Shown here in pieces: positions 1 through 13,200 of a stretch of DNA of 64,000 bases. The translations under genes and the position numbers were made by a program. The first letter of the stretch is position 1; each line of letters starts with the position of its first letter. The stretch covers positions 10,784,293 through 10,848,292 of the forward strand of contig NC_086360.1 of assembly GCF_036324505.1 (NCBI RefSeq), written 5' to 3'. The notes beneath the pieces are model-generated. The model searched no databases, was not told the DNA's origin, and saw nothing but the letters and a program-made list of their open reading frames with translations. This DNA is from Eleginops maclovinus (lineage: Eukaryota > Chordata > Actinopteri > Perciformes > Eleginopidae).

Positions 1-1079
1 TCCTGTTAGCCTATTGCGCACGTAGTTTAATGAGTGTTCCCCAAGCAGTGTTGCACATGTATTTAGTATAGTCTCATGTATTCCAGTAATGATTGTATAC
101 TTGTGTATTCATTTTTGCTATTCCAATATTTCATTATTTGTGAATAAATATTGAGTTATAAATACATATTCATTAAATCAAAACAAGTCGCATATTCATG
201 TACATATTTCATGTCAATCCGTGTACCAGATCCACTAAATTCATCTGCACAAGCATGATGAGTTGGGGGAATTGGTTGTATAAAAAGTACAACAATTTTC
301 ATTTAGCCATCCTCACACATCAAAAGCATGATTATACCCATTCTTATATTCATTTTAATACCACCAGCACCATTTGACTGTCAGTCAGTCCCCTGGGAGA
401 ATAAGTGATCCAATTTTCAATAAGCTAATGGGCGGGATTTTAATTAGAGCTGTCAACACCCCCCTCTCCCTCTCTGTGTTATTTCAACAGCTATTCATCT
501 TTCCTTTTCTTTTTTTAACACATGTTTTGTTCTGCTGATTGCTATTCCACAGGGGCTATTCTACCAACACACACACACCCACAACAACAGGCACACACAG
601 TCCCGAGTGCACATGCACACAGAACCAGTACTAAGCGTCAAAGTGATGCTTTGTCAGATTAGCATTGAGGAATGAGAGCTGTGGGAATTGACAATATAAT
701 GGGTTGGAATTGTAAACAGTGGCACTTCATGTCACTGTATCAAATTATACTCACTGCAAGCAATCTCAGGAAATTAAAGAGCATAATATTCTGTGATCTG
801 ACACATAAATACATGCCAGTTTTACTGAGAGACATTCAGCCAATACCTGTCACAATTACCTGTTATTAATAATCCCCAAAAACTGAAAAGTTAGCATGAG
901 CTGGCCAACTACCTAGGGTGGAATGGAGCTTGTGTTAAATATTCTTAAAAGAACATAAAGTCAATGGCACCGCCCAGGAGAACTGATCATCAGCCTCTCT
1001 CTCTCTCTGAGCACCACTACTGCACTAAAACCGGTTGCAGAAGCAGTCCATACTGTGGTGCTGAAAAATGGGGTGTGTT
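1..1079. other. Non-coding stretch
   Basis: AT-rich sequence with scattered CA-rich motifs (570-600). No exon, RNA gene or complete repeat was recognised. Confidence 0.7.
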
Positions 1080-1575
1080 GGGTTCATGGATGTATAATAA
1101 GAATGGGATACAGCGTTGGAGGCGGGATCTCATTCATTCCCATGGAGCTGCTCATTAGTGCATGAAGACAAAATGGACTGAGATTCTCGAGAGCAAAACT
1201 TCACAAATTACCCATCATGCCTGGCTGTCGAGAGCCTTCAGCATGCGCAGTTGAGTTTCCCCTTAAGCCCCGCCCCGATCACCCGCTCCGGCTCAGTAGA
1301 ATGAATGGGGAGAGAAAATAAATCTGGATCCGGCTTTTAGCATATTTTACAACTTTAAGGACCTAATGTTTTTAATAGGTGCTATAAAAGGGTTCATACT
1401 GGGTGGTTAATTGGTTTATATCCAACGATTTACAGACGTCTCTTTCCCAATGTAAGTCAATGGGAAAAAAGTATTTCTGGGCCGGGTGACGTCACGGTCT
1501 GATACGGAAGTTGTGGTACCCGCTGTTTGGCCACTACGAATATTTTCCCAAAGTCCAGAGCACTTCCTAGGAGCT
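1080..1575 (+). repeat. Dispersed repeat, copy 1 (about 500 bp)
   Basis: Shares long stretches with the reverse complement of 26030-26550: ATACAGCGTTGGAGGCGGG, CTGAGATTCTCGAGAGCAAA, GCGCAGTTGAGTTTCCCCTT, GGGCCGGGTGACGTCAC and CTGATACGGAAGTTG. It is non-coding with several CpGs. The family is not identified; MITE and SINE-like origins are both possible. Confidence 0.85.
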
Positions 1576-2213
1576 TGGTTGGGTTAGGTTGGGTTAGGAG
1601 GCGGTGGTGGTGAGTGGTTTCAACTTTTGACAAATAAAAGGAGGTCTCAAGTAGATGTCGGTACTACTTTATTTTTTTTTACAAGTCATTTGGATGTATA
1701 GGCCACAGTAAAACTTCTCAAAACCAAACCTGTTGAAATCTAAATGTGTTTCCATATACATCTTAAGTTTCCAGCAGATAAATATATTACTGTATTTTCC
1801 GGACTACAAGGCGCACCTGAATATTAGCCGCACAAGCTAAAATTAGGGGAAAATCCTGTTTTGTTCATACATTAGCCGCACCGGACTAAAAGCTGCAGGT
1901 GTTTTAATGTTTAATTACCATATGTAAGAGAATATGCACAAAGGGGATTGTCAGGAAATGAGATGGCTGTTTGGGAACACATCCTTTTTATTAACATTTT
2001 GAAAAACAAGTTAACGCTACATATTTGCCTAACTTTTTACGTAGGCTATATGTACAAGTACCGGTAATTACAAGTACGAAACATGTACTGTGCTGTTCAA
2101 ACGAGTAACAAATGTACTGTAGAACAATAACCTACAGCACACCAGAAAAATATAATCGGCCTACCTTTTGGGCTAAGGTGCAGTAACACGGCTTTAACAA
2201 GAAGAAAAGACAG

Positions 2214-3562
2214 TCATTCATCGCCATCTTTGTCTTCTTCCTGCGCACTAAAACCACCAGAGTCCTCTTCTTCAGTGTCGGAAACGAACAGGCTCAGGGT
2301 GGCTTCGTCATCCACTCTCCCAGTCTCTCCTTCGTTGTCGCTTTCAAAACCAAAGAACTCCTCGTTGTCAGTGTCGGAATCGAACATCCTCTGAAGGGCC
2401 TTGGCAGTGTCCTCCTTTTCATCACGCAGCAGTCCAGCCCTTCGAAATCCGTTGGTGATCGTGGATGTTTTGACACTTCTCCACGCTGTCAGGATCCACT
2501 GGCAGACTTGGGCAAAACTTGCTTTTCGCATGCAATCAGTTTTGGTGAATGATTTATCGCCGCTCGTCATCCACGCCTCCCACTGAACGCGTAGTGCTAC
2601 TTTGAACGCACGATTCACACTGATGTCGAGTGGCTGCAGTTGCTTCGTTGTGCCTCCAGGAATCACAGCTGGAATCGAGTTTGTGCTCTTAATGGCTGCT
2701 TTCACAGAATCTGTGATATGGGCCCTCATGCTGTCCAAAACGAGCAATGCTTTTTTTTGGAGAAAGAATCCTCCAGGTCGCTTCCCATAGCACTCTTGCA
2801 GTCACTCCTTTATTACTGTTTCCATCATCCACCCTTTCTTGTTGACTTTAACAGAGATGCCGCTCGGGATCTCTTCTCTTGGCATAGTCATCCGCTTAAA
2901 AATCACCATTGGCGGAAGTTTTAACCCGGATGCTGTGCAGCCTAGAACACAAGTGAAATTTGTTCTCTCATGGCCAGTGGTTCTCACCGTGATGGATGAT
3001 TCACCTTGCTTGTTAACAGTCCTAGTGAGAGGCAGGTCAAACGTCAAAGGCACTTCATCCATATTTATGATCTCGTCCGGTCCGATGGAATATTCGTTTA
3101 TCTTTCTTAGTGTGAATTTGCGGAAGTTTGTTATTTTTTCCGCGTAGTCGGGAGGGAGTTGCTGACACACAGTCGTCCGGCCGTGATGGACAGTCCTTTT
3201 TGTTTCATAAATCTGTGACACCAGGATGGTCCACCTCTGAAATTTTCTATCTTCATTTCGGTGGCGACTGTTTTGGCTTTCAGTCGGATCTGCACAGTTG
3301 AAACACCTCGCCCGTTTGCTCTCTGTGTGTTCACCCAGTCTTCAATAAAGTCTTCAAGTTTGGGCCATCTGCTTTTATTACCTCTGAAAGCTTTTTTCGT
3401 CTTTTTGGAATGAGCCAGTTCTTCACGCTGGCGTCTCCAACGTCTCACCATTGATTCGTTTATACCAAGGGTACGTGCAGCAGCTCTATTTCCCTCGTTG
3501 AGAGCCAAATCGACTGCCTTTAATTTAAAAGCTGCATCATATGCATTTCTTTTGTTTGCCAT
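2214..3562 (-). pseudogene. pogo-type transposase (Brinker-like HTH, CENP-B-type HTH, DDE_1), frameshifted
   Basis: Starts MANKRNAYDAAFKLKAVDLA. Residues about 5-50 look like a Brinker-type DNA-binding helix-turn-helix (NRAAARTLGINESMVRRWRR). A CENP-B/Tc5-type second HTH follows (WPKLEDFIEDWVNTQR...). The catalytic DDE_1 domain shows the first Asp in NMDEVPLTFD, VRTTGHERTNFTCVL, LPPMVIFKR, the second Asp in LVLDSMRAH and the third in LQPLDISVNRAFK. The C-terminus is an acidic Glu/Asp tail. Two lesions are visible: a 1-nt frameshift between 3179 and 3185 (after KQKGLSI) and an in-frame TGA at 2802-2804, between KE and LQECYGK, probably a former Trp codon. From 3221 to 2214 the frame is otherwise open. 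Confidence 0.92.
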
Positions 3563-3647
3563 AATGAGGGTTTGTGAATGAAAGCTTCCTTTGCTCCTGT
3601 AATACTCGTCTTGCTCTTGCTAATCTAGTCTCTTTTTTGCGCTAATA

Positions 3648-3742
3648 CTACTTTGCCTGGCGGACGGACATGTGACCAACATACCACTCTTTTCCCCTGT
3701 GACAGTGTGTCTGATCACATGCCCTTCCGCCAGGCAAAGTAG
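3648..3742. repeat. 28-bp inverted repeat (hairpin-capable) upstream of pogo transposase
   Basis: Arms at 3648-3675 (starts CTACTTTGCCTGGCGGA) and 3715-3742 (ends TCCGCCAGGCAAAGTAG) pair at 26 of 28 positions, with a 39-nt loop. It lies 86 bp upstream of the transposase start. It may be part of the element's promoter region or a tiny palindromic insertion. Confidence 0.9.
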
Positions 3743-5452
3743 TGCCGTACAACAGCGGAACAAAACAAAACAAAAATCATGAAAAATTCATAGTAAAGTC
3801 GCACCGGACTATAAGCCGCAGGGTTCAAAGCTTGTGCAAAAAGTAGCGGCTTATAGTCCGGAAATTACGGTACATGTGCCTTCAACTTTCTTCCTGGTAA
3901 GCCATTTGTACAGTCCTTCCAATACAAGGCTATAAAAGGTTTGGTACCACCTGTATAAGTGACGTGAGTTTTTTATTGGCGAAAACCTCTTTTTGATTGA
4001 CGTTTTGAAGTGTTTGAGCTCAGTACAGAACATTTTGACAGTACGAGTTTGACAACCTCTGTTCGCATAGTCCATCATAATTATGCTAAATAGCCTTCTC
4101 TGATTTTTTTTCATCATATCTGTCAGTGTAAGTTGTTGAAGCTCATCCTGTTCACATTCAAACACATCTGCACAAAAACCTCTTTTATCGTCTTTAGCTG
4201 ACCTCTCTAGGAGCCAAATGTAAATCATAAGTGGCAAAGACTTTCACGTGTAACCTCCAGCACTAACGTTTGAGATAGTAACCCAGCTGTGGTTAATATT
4301 AGCCTTCTGTGCCGCATAGTTTCGAACATAACCATTCAGCTCTTATTCTGGATGCAGTGCTGATGTTTGTGAAGGGGAGCTGTGCGGCTGGACTTTGTCA
4401 TCAGGAAGGTAAAGCGACAACTAAATTAAGTAGTTTTGATTTGATTTTTAGCTTAGCCCCATTAGAATATCAATGAATAAACTCTTGCTATTTGGCCGGG
4501 CTATGTGCTATGGACTTTGATAGGGGCAGAGTATTTTTAAAGCATATGGGAAAAAAGATTTAGTCTCCAAATGGAAATGTATAGCACAGAGCCATTTGAG
4601 GACGTTGTTTGAAACCTGGCGATGTTGAAATGGTTTTATCAACGGTAACCGCAGCAGGGCAGTGTGTTGGCAATTAGCTAGCCCAAACTTAACACACGAT
4701 AACATACACATCCATCAATATAATGCATTGATGGACCAGCTTCGTAAACTCTCAGGTTACGCAGAGTGACTTTAGTCTCGAGTCAGGACGCCGTTATTCA
4801 ACTTTATCTTTACACAGCAAAGAGTTATTTGCTGCTGTATGACTTTTTGAACATCAAATTGAGAACCTTAAAGTCTTTTTATGTCCATTCAGCTGGACAA
4901 ACGGGCATACAGAGACTGATAAGCAACCTAGCAGCCTAATATGGGCGCTCCATTGTTCGTAGAGATGTTAGCTGTGAGAGTGACTTTGGATCCCATGCTC
5001 TATTGAGCCACTGACACAGCTGAACACGCTCTCCTACTCAAAGCCACAGTCGAGGCTAAGGTTTACTGTGACACAGATACAGGCCTTCTCCTCTCCCAGC
5101 CAGCAACTCATTATTATCTTGACAAATGCAACATAAAAAATGTATACCAATAGTTTGACACTGCTTGCATGGCCATGTGTGTGAGAGCGGCTAAATGACT
5201 TGTTAGTGTGAAATTATTTGACGAAATTGCTCCCTATACTATCATCACTCTCCTGGTGAAGAAAACAACAACAACTACCATTAACTAACTCTCTTCCCCT
5301 TTTGGACCTATGCTATGCCTTCCATCTATGCATACACACACTCACACACAAAATACCACATACACACAAAAACACACAATACCCATTAATGTGCATTCCT
5401 GCAACTAATCTGCCTCAGCAGCATTTCATTACAGTGCTGACACACTGAGTGT

Positions 5453-5488
<36 letters not shown>

Positions 5489-5583
5489 TCCTGTTGTATA
5501 TTGATGTCTGTCTGTTGTTTAGATGTGAGAATGTGTGTGTGCGTCATCTAACCCATCTAATTCCATTATATGTCTAGTATCAC

Positions 5584-5585
<2 letters not shown>

Positions 5586-5655
<70 letters not shown>
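5586..5655. repeat. (TG)35 microsatellite
   Basis: 70 bp of uninterrupted TG dinucleotides, followed by GCGTGCATG. Confidence 0.97.
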
Positions 5656-5659
<4 letters not shown>

Positions 5660-6271
5660 CATGTTGTTTTTTTGCCCTGCTTTCTGGCCTCTCTGTTAAA
5701 GGGGAGATGTACTACCAGCTTTTAAATTAGTCACACAACACTGCAGGCACAATACACACAAACACACTGGGACAAGTGGCACACGATGGGATTGATGCAT
5801 ACACAGTTTGGCGCGCACACACACACTAACACACACAAAGTGGTGAATAACAATGGAGACGTGGTAAAGCCAGGTCAATTCTTTCCTCTCTAAATTGTAG
5901 AGGGAGAAGCAGAGTAAGAGAGGAATAGAATGATTTAAGGCATCAACACAAAGGTGAGCGACAATGAAATAATGATTGAGAAGAAATTTGGGAGAGTGAC
6001 AGAAAGAGGAAAGGGTCACTTGTCCCATTGAAATCACCATCAATGATGCTCATTCCATAACTACCAACTAAATGTAATATCAGTACATTGGAAGCACAGA
6101 GTATTGGCAACAAAGAGTTCACTCCGGTTAATCTACAGTGACTGACTGTTTAAGTTATATTTATTTCCCAGGCTTAATAACTTTTAATCACTTTAAAACA
6201 ACAAAAAAAGTTTTTGTTGGATGAGTGCGTACCCAAACAGAACAATTCAGAAAATGTGGCCAAGTGTTAGA

Positions 6272-6275
<4 letters not shown>

Positions 6276-6346
<71 letters not shown>
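6276..6346. repeat. (TG)27-(GA)9 compound microsatellite
   Basis: TG repeats switch directly to GA repeats at about 6329. Confidence 0.97.
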
Positions 6347-9300
6347 CAGTGAACAGCTCTTATGCTGCAGAGTGTAATAGTAGCCAGAGAAATGATCTCT
6401 CTGTCAATTACAGCTCATTTATCAAACCATAAAACCATAAAGAACTACTTTGCAACTAATGGAGACATTACAGTCGCTGTTCGCCCATGCAGTAGCCTCC
6501 TCCTTCATCTCCTTCATCATGTTGCATCACCCTCTGTATGACTCTTTGAATATCCTTTCACTTATTTCATCTTTTAAAGTTGAATGAATTCAAACTGCCT
6601 TTCTAGATCTGCTTCTTTTTTATGCATATGACATCCATATCTTTGTTGGAATCATTACCAAGCCTCACATAGTTTCAGATGGCAATGAGCATTGCATTAG
6701 CTTGCTTCGGTAGCATAAAAGTCTGCTGACTTTGTAAAAAAGGCAGTTCCCTCAATCAACAAGAAGAACAATAACACATCTGATAACTCACATCTTAGCT
6801 GGCCTCCCAACCGAGACACCCGCAGCCCCAGGAACAAGTAAATGAGCGTCAACTGTAAAACAAATCTGCATGGAGCCACATTATGAAATTCTAAACCATA
6901 ACACAATCTCAAGACTCACACAGCAGATGTATGACCCTGCATTGGAAAACCAAGACTTAGTGAAGTGAAAGACACTTTCTCTGAACTCCAATGAATGGAT
7001 GTCACTGGGAGGTGAGGTTCTGTACAAAAAATAAACACAATTCTCCAAATTAAGGGTTGCAAAGGGTAGGACAATTACCAGCACAATTACATACACAATA
7101 CATTATACAATCCTACCTTTTATTAATGAACGCATTTGGATACAACATAAATTCATGTTTTTTGATGGTTAAAAGTATGTCCATTTAATTTATTCATAGC
7201 ATTATACTATATTCAGCAGTGCACTCACATGAACAGGTCATTTGCCTACATCCAATTACATAATAATTGAGTAAAAACTCCAACCCTCTGCAGGCTCAGT
7301 GCATTGTCCCATCAGTGTGCAGCCCCCACTGCTGCCAACACTTCCTCCCCATCAGAGCCAAAGGAATGCATGCTTTCATTAAAGCTTTGAAGTGAACACA
7401 TTTTATATCTTTAATAATAAAGAAAGTTATTTGGCTTGGTGTTCCTTAAAAACATAAATGGATCCACCAGCAGTTCAGTGTTAAATATTTGACCTTGGGA
7501 AATCAAGATGCACATTTGGGACATGTATCATTTCCCAAATCCTGTCAGATGTCTAACCTCTTTCAGGTTTCCCATGAAAGCAGGAACCAGCAAGCTGTCA
7601 CACTAAGAAGGGAAAACAGAAGAGGAAAAACATGAAATTAATCTTTCTTCCATAGCAAGGTCAAATGTGGTCATGTCAATATAGAGCACAACTGGGGTTT
7701 ATTTATCAAAAATACTTTGAGTATATTCTGAAAAACATAACATAATCAATGGTCCAAACATCATTGCAATATTGATAGAAATACATAATCTATACCGTGC
7801 TATATTGAACGCTGTACTTTGAACAGGACACAGTTAAGTACATTTAAGTCATTATTGCCAATGCGAGTTGGAAATAAAAGTCCTATTTCTGAGTTCATAT
7901 TATTATTTTCTTTACTTTCTCCAGAAGCCTCTATACCTTTGCTTCTGTGTATTCATTTTTATCCGTTTCTTCTTCGCTCTCTGCCTCATCCCATACAGTG
8001 AAGCTTTATGTTTTTCCATATACATTTTAAGTCATAGAGTCAGATGTGTGTGTGGTTGCGCCTGCACGCCTGTCTTCTCTATTGGATTATACTGTAGAGG
8101 CACCTATTTTTATTCCAGCACACAGGGAGGAGAGGAAGTTCAGCCATCCAAAACATCAGTCTTGATATCACCATTCAGTCACCTTGCAACCAGATAATCC
8201 TGAAGACAAAAGTAATGAAAAAAGGAGGAAATATTTCCATTTTTCTTGTTCCTTTGTCTTTCATTATGAGAGGCCATGAGAGGCATAGTGAGAGAGGGAC
8301 ATCACCAAAAAAAAAAGGCTAATATAACCATAAACGTTGTTGTATTCACTGGATGTTTATTTTATTTACACTAAATAGGCTTAATAGTTTGGTGGTTGTA
8401 AGTAGGCCCTACGTAGGTGGCTTATTTCATTGTGAGCATTTATACTTATACTCGTTGTGTCTGCTTAAAAAATGCAATTTGTTCAGTGGGGTTTTAACGC
8501 AACACTGTTTTTTGGTGTACTTCAAACAATGGCGACCAAGCAGAGCATGTACGAGACAGAGCTAATGAATGTTCACCAACAGTTATATGAAAAATAAATG
8601 TAACAGCTGTCAGAGATGTTCCTGGAAACATTTGGTGTTTTAAGTCTCTAACATCCTGCACCCTCCTCCAGGCGACCCAGCTGAGAATCAGACCCCAGCT
8701 TGTGTCCAGATGGCCTGCTGCTCAGTTCCCCTTGATGCTCGTCTCTTGAGCCTCAGCCATCTACGCTCAGTGCTTCAGTGCTTCTGTGGAGGACTGTGCC
8801 CTCTCCCTAAGGGTTCAAAGAGCTGAGGGCTGTGGTCAGAGATCGGACTTCTGTGGGCATCCTATGAAGACCGCACGATTCCTTTCAATGATAATAGCGA
8901 CCAATTTGCTCGGCGGATTCAGGCATGGAAATGTCTGTCTTGAAGCGGCTTGTGTAGGAAGAATTTATGTGGTTTGCCCCGGTCTACCAGCCCCATGGAG
9001 AGGACATGATTCCTGTAGATATGTTATGCAGTTGATCTAGGGGCCTTCCTACAGACCAGGGGATTTCAAAGGTTGCCAAAACAAAACCTCCCTCAGTCAA
9101 AAAGGGGAAAATGTGTCTGCATCTTCCACTTTCTAATTTCTTGCACTACTCATCATGCACGTCCGTCTTACAATAATCCTGGTAACAATTGAAGTTTGTT
9201 TTTTGGCGGACTCAGCCATTTTCCAGATGGTTGCAGACCTTCATCTGACAGTTGCTGCTGGTGTTGCATCAGAAACGGTATTGATATATAATTGCAGTAT

Positions 9301-9769
9301 TCAGTATTATATTGTGTATAGAGTGAATGTTGAAAAGAGTAAGAATGGGATCCAGATAGAATAAATGAGTAATGAGAGTTAAAAAGAAATAGTCATAAAA
9401 ATACAAGGTTTGAGATAAAGAAGAGGAGTTTATCATAGAGTTGCAGATAGAGTGAGATATCATGTCAGGGAGAAAGATCACAGACTCTGGACATCTTCAG
9501 GACATTTATACACATGCTGATACTGCAAAGGGAATTGTTGGTGTGGATCTGTGCATGCAGGTTTGCTCTGAAAGGGATGCCAGTTATAAGAGCTTAACCC
9601 TTAAAATGTCCCTGATCGGTACCAAGTTGACGCCAACACTCTGAAAACATGAAAGTGCTCACTGTCCTACATGACCGCGGGTACAGTCAGGATCCAGAAC
9701 TAACACTATAAATTATTTGAGCATGGTGTGTCTTTCTTTGAAAAAAATGGCTAAGAATTTTCCCCTTAA

Positions 9770-10214
9770 CCCTCCTGTCGTGTTGGGGTCAAATCTGACC
9801 GATTTACTACCCTCATCAATCATTAATATAGTGTTTTACATTTGCCTCAAGGCCTTGTGATATCCACCACAGTATAGGCATTTGAACATACACAATTGCT
9901 GATTGATTTGAGTGGTTTGGTCTATTTTGTATAACCCTTGATGTTCCTGGTCAAAAATGACCACCATTAGAAATAAATGGGTTCCCCTATTAAGTTCATC
10001 CATCAGAAACACAAATCAACAACATGTTCATTTTTGGAGTCTATTCTTTGTATATTTACTACAGTTCCCATGTAAACAAGTAGTCTGATACATTGTTTCC
10101 AGCTTCATAGGGTGTTATATAAAATGTTGTGGTGATTCATGTTTTTTACGTTCATGTAAGAGCAGTTAAAGCAGAGCAATTTGACGGGGAACACCAACAA
10201 ACACAACAGGAGAG
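9770..10214. mobile_element. piggyBac-like MITE (CCCTCCTGTCGTGTTGGGGT end)
   Basis: The left end CCCTCCTGTCGTGTTGGGGT follows TTAA at 9766-9769. The right end ACACAACAGGAGAG is followed by TTGA at 10215-10218, a one-base variant of TTAA. The ends are inverted over about 14 bp (CTCCTGT/ACAGGAG). The 445-bp interior is AT-rich and non-coding. TTAA target choice and end sequence fit a piggyBac-type MITE seen in many fishes. Confidence 0.75.
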
Positions 10215-10218
10215 TTGA

Positions 10219-13200
10219 ATGTATTATTGCATTAAAATTAATCTTAAGTTTATTCAGTTAAAATTCTCTCTTCATCATGACACATTTTCACACACACTCT
10301 CAGAAAAATGAACGATACTCCCGACAGTACGGTGAGTGGCAGAATGCAGCTTTAAAGCGGGTGAAATGGCTAACTTTAACTTGACAGCATGTTGTATATC
10401 AGCAAACAACACTATTCCACCGATGCTGGAGCTGATAGCTGCCACTCTAGACAATGCCCAGGTTCCATCAGACACGCACCATGTGTTTTAAAGCATCCCA
10501 AAAAGGCAGCTCTAAGCTCTGCTCCGCTGTTGCGTCTGAAGATTAGCTTTGGCCAGTACGTAGATGCCCCCCAAGCTTTCCGGCACAGAAGCTGAGACAA
10601 AACAGAATCCAGCTTTACATCAAAGTGTGTATTTTTGATGAGTTAAAGGTTGTATCTACGAAAGCCTTTTAAGAACAGCAGGATATTAATCATTCCATAT
10701 GCACACAGTGTTACACCTATAGCGGGGCCCCGCTAACCACGTGTAGCAGCTGATTAAGCAGAACATGTTTCTACTTTGGCAATGACACCCTAATAACCCT
10801 GAACAACCATTACTGTGATTCACACATGCAGCCACACAAATAGATGCACATCCACAGGACATATCCACACACATCCATCGGATTCATTTAAATGAGCATG
10901 CTAACGGTAAGAGTTCTCCAATCAGGGAAAAACCACAGCATCCAGCAGTACTGTGGTTCCATTTCAATTAGGCTGCTTATGTGGTTGTATACTTTGTTGG
11001 TGTAATAAAGGAGTTATTCACGAGAAGCAAAGAGAAAATGTATGTGCACTTTTAAATTGAGTATAAATCCAAAAGCCAGAAATTGGATAATAGAGAACAT
11101 GCAAATCAGGAGACAACTTCATCCATTAAACAATAAATAATTGACATCAGTAGAGTAGGCATGATAATTTCAAATGAATTAGGAGTTACTGTGCTTGTGT
11201 AACTTTTTGAATCCAATGCTAGTTAATAGAAAAAGGGTCTGATTAATATTTTTCATTTTGCAAATATTTCTTACAACCAGAGATGGAAAGACTACTACAA
11301 ATGTTAAAAGGAAATGACGGAAACATAAACGAAGAGTGAGAGATGAAAAGTTAAAGAAGACATCGGTAGGTGAGAGAAAAGGGAAGTCAGGCAGGACAGA
11401 CAGGAAGAGAAACGAAGAGGAGAAGGAAAGGGAGTAAGCATGTAACAAAAAATAACAATTCTATTTGCTAAGGTCCATTAATGTAGCAAGGGAAAACAAT
11501 TACATGTTTCCCATTGATTTTGACCATGAAAAAAAACATAAAACATGTTAAAGGTCTCAACATGTAACGGACATATCCAGTGCATTGATTATTTAAATGT
11601 TGCTGCAGACAACGTGTGGTTTTTATTACAGAGATCAATGGAGGTTTAATTGCGTCCTGCTTGCCAATAACACACAGTCAGAGTTGCAGTTAAAAAACAA
11701 CAAAACAAACAATGGAAAGATCGAGGTAAGAAGTCGGCAGAGACAGAACCTCATGAGAGTAGGACGAGAGAATGGTTGAGAATGAAATAACACGACAAAA
11801 GAGAATTACAGTCTGAAAGAGAACACAAAGCAACAGAGATTAAGAATAGAGAGAGGTGATGGAGGGGACGTTTAGGGCAACGAATTAACAGGAAAACTGA
11901 ACAGCGTCCTGGAGGACTTCAAGTGGTAAATTAATATTGTTTCCAAATGTCAAGAGAACTAACGTGACAACCGAGAAGAAGAAAGAGAGGCAGAAGCACA
12001 AAATAAATTGTAGACAGAGGAAAGGAGGGGGACAAATCTAACATCGAGATCAAGTGACTGAGTCGTTTGCATAACAGAAACAATCACTTTCTTTTTTGGG
12101 AGCTTTTAGAGCGGAAGCTGGACAGATGTCTGTATGTTTGCAGCAGCAGTTTGATATATTTAAGAAGGTACACTTTTGTTTGAGTTAGCAATTGAATACA
12201 GACTAAAGAAAAGTATGATTTTGAGGTGAACAAACATTCCCATAAACTGCAAAGACGTGCGAGTCAGAGAATAAATTAGATGTTGCTGTGGGTTTGAAAA
12301 GCACAAGAATGCACTCTGTGTTCATATTCTTGCAGGCCCGTATTCTAGACTCAGTCTTACATAGAATAAAGTATTTGATCAATATCATTTTTTCCCAGGA
12401 CATATTTTTAGGAAAGGAAACATCATACACCAATTCAAATTCCTTGTATGTGTAAATGTACCTGGCAATAAACGTGATTCTGATCAGTATTATAAACTGT
12501 GTGCACTGATTAGGGTGACAGGTCTGAATATAAGTGGCTGTTTTCGAACTTTAGATTTTTTCCCAGTAGCTTTTTTAAAACATAAGTTTCACTTTATTCA
12601 GTTTCTTCTATTGTAGTAAATAGGAGGAAGGCACAAGGTGGATAAGTGGTCACTCTGCTCAAATGTAATATAAAAGCTTCTGAAAGCTGAATAGATTATA
12701 GTTTTATTCCGCTGGGAATATAACATGTCTTTAATTTATACAGTTCATCCCTCTAGTTTGAGTGTGAGCAAAATGACTCAAATGCAAAATGAAAATAATT
12801 GAGTACCTTGTATTGTCGCAATGTAACGGTGGGTTTTAAATGGGTCCCCGGTGGCTCGTGGGCCCTTGGGCTGTAAAAATGTGCTGATACATAATGATGT
12901 CATAAAGGGAGAACATCACACACTGCCTCTGCGGATCTCATTTATTAATTCATATCTCCAGCGGGGGATGAATAACAGTTATGATGCTTGGTTGTATGTA
13001 TTCTAGTTTTGTGTGATTTCTTCTAATACACAAAGAAATAAAACACCATGTTTCAAAAACAGAAAGAAGAGCAAATTTATGACTTATGTTGTGCCTTCAC
13101 TACCTGCAAATTATTACAAATGCCTTAGATTACGGGTTGTTCCTATCTGCATTGGTACTGTTATTATATACTATTAGATACTAAGACATATAGTGCACTA

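Larger units (their letters stand above)
1790..3870 (-). mobile_element. pogo/Tigger-like DNA transposon, about 2.1 kb, inactive
   Basis: The element has ends CTGTATTTTCCGGACTA and TAGTCCGGAAATTACGG, with TA at 1788-1789 and 3871-3872 as the apparent target duplication. The subterminal motif CCGGACTATAAGCCGC or close variants occurs near 1799, 1881 and 3804, and inverted at 3846-3861. The minus-strand transposase fills most of the interior. The family is common in teleost genomes. It sits in the region downstream of tmem132. Confidence 0.92.
3873..9765. other. Non-coding stretch with two (TG)n arrays
   Basis: No exon with convincing protein similarity or splice structure. It holds (TG)n at 5586-5655, (TG)n-(GA)n at 6276-6346, smaller CA motifs around 5330-5380 and 5820, and an unidentified GC-richer segment at about 8640-9060. 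Confidence 0.7.

Noticed and set aside
2401..3147. Several plus-strand open frames of 60-100 codons
   Set aside because: They are antisense shadows of the pogo transposase on the minus strand.
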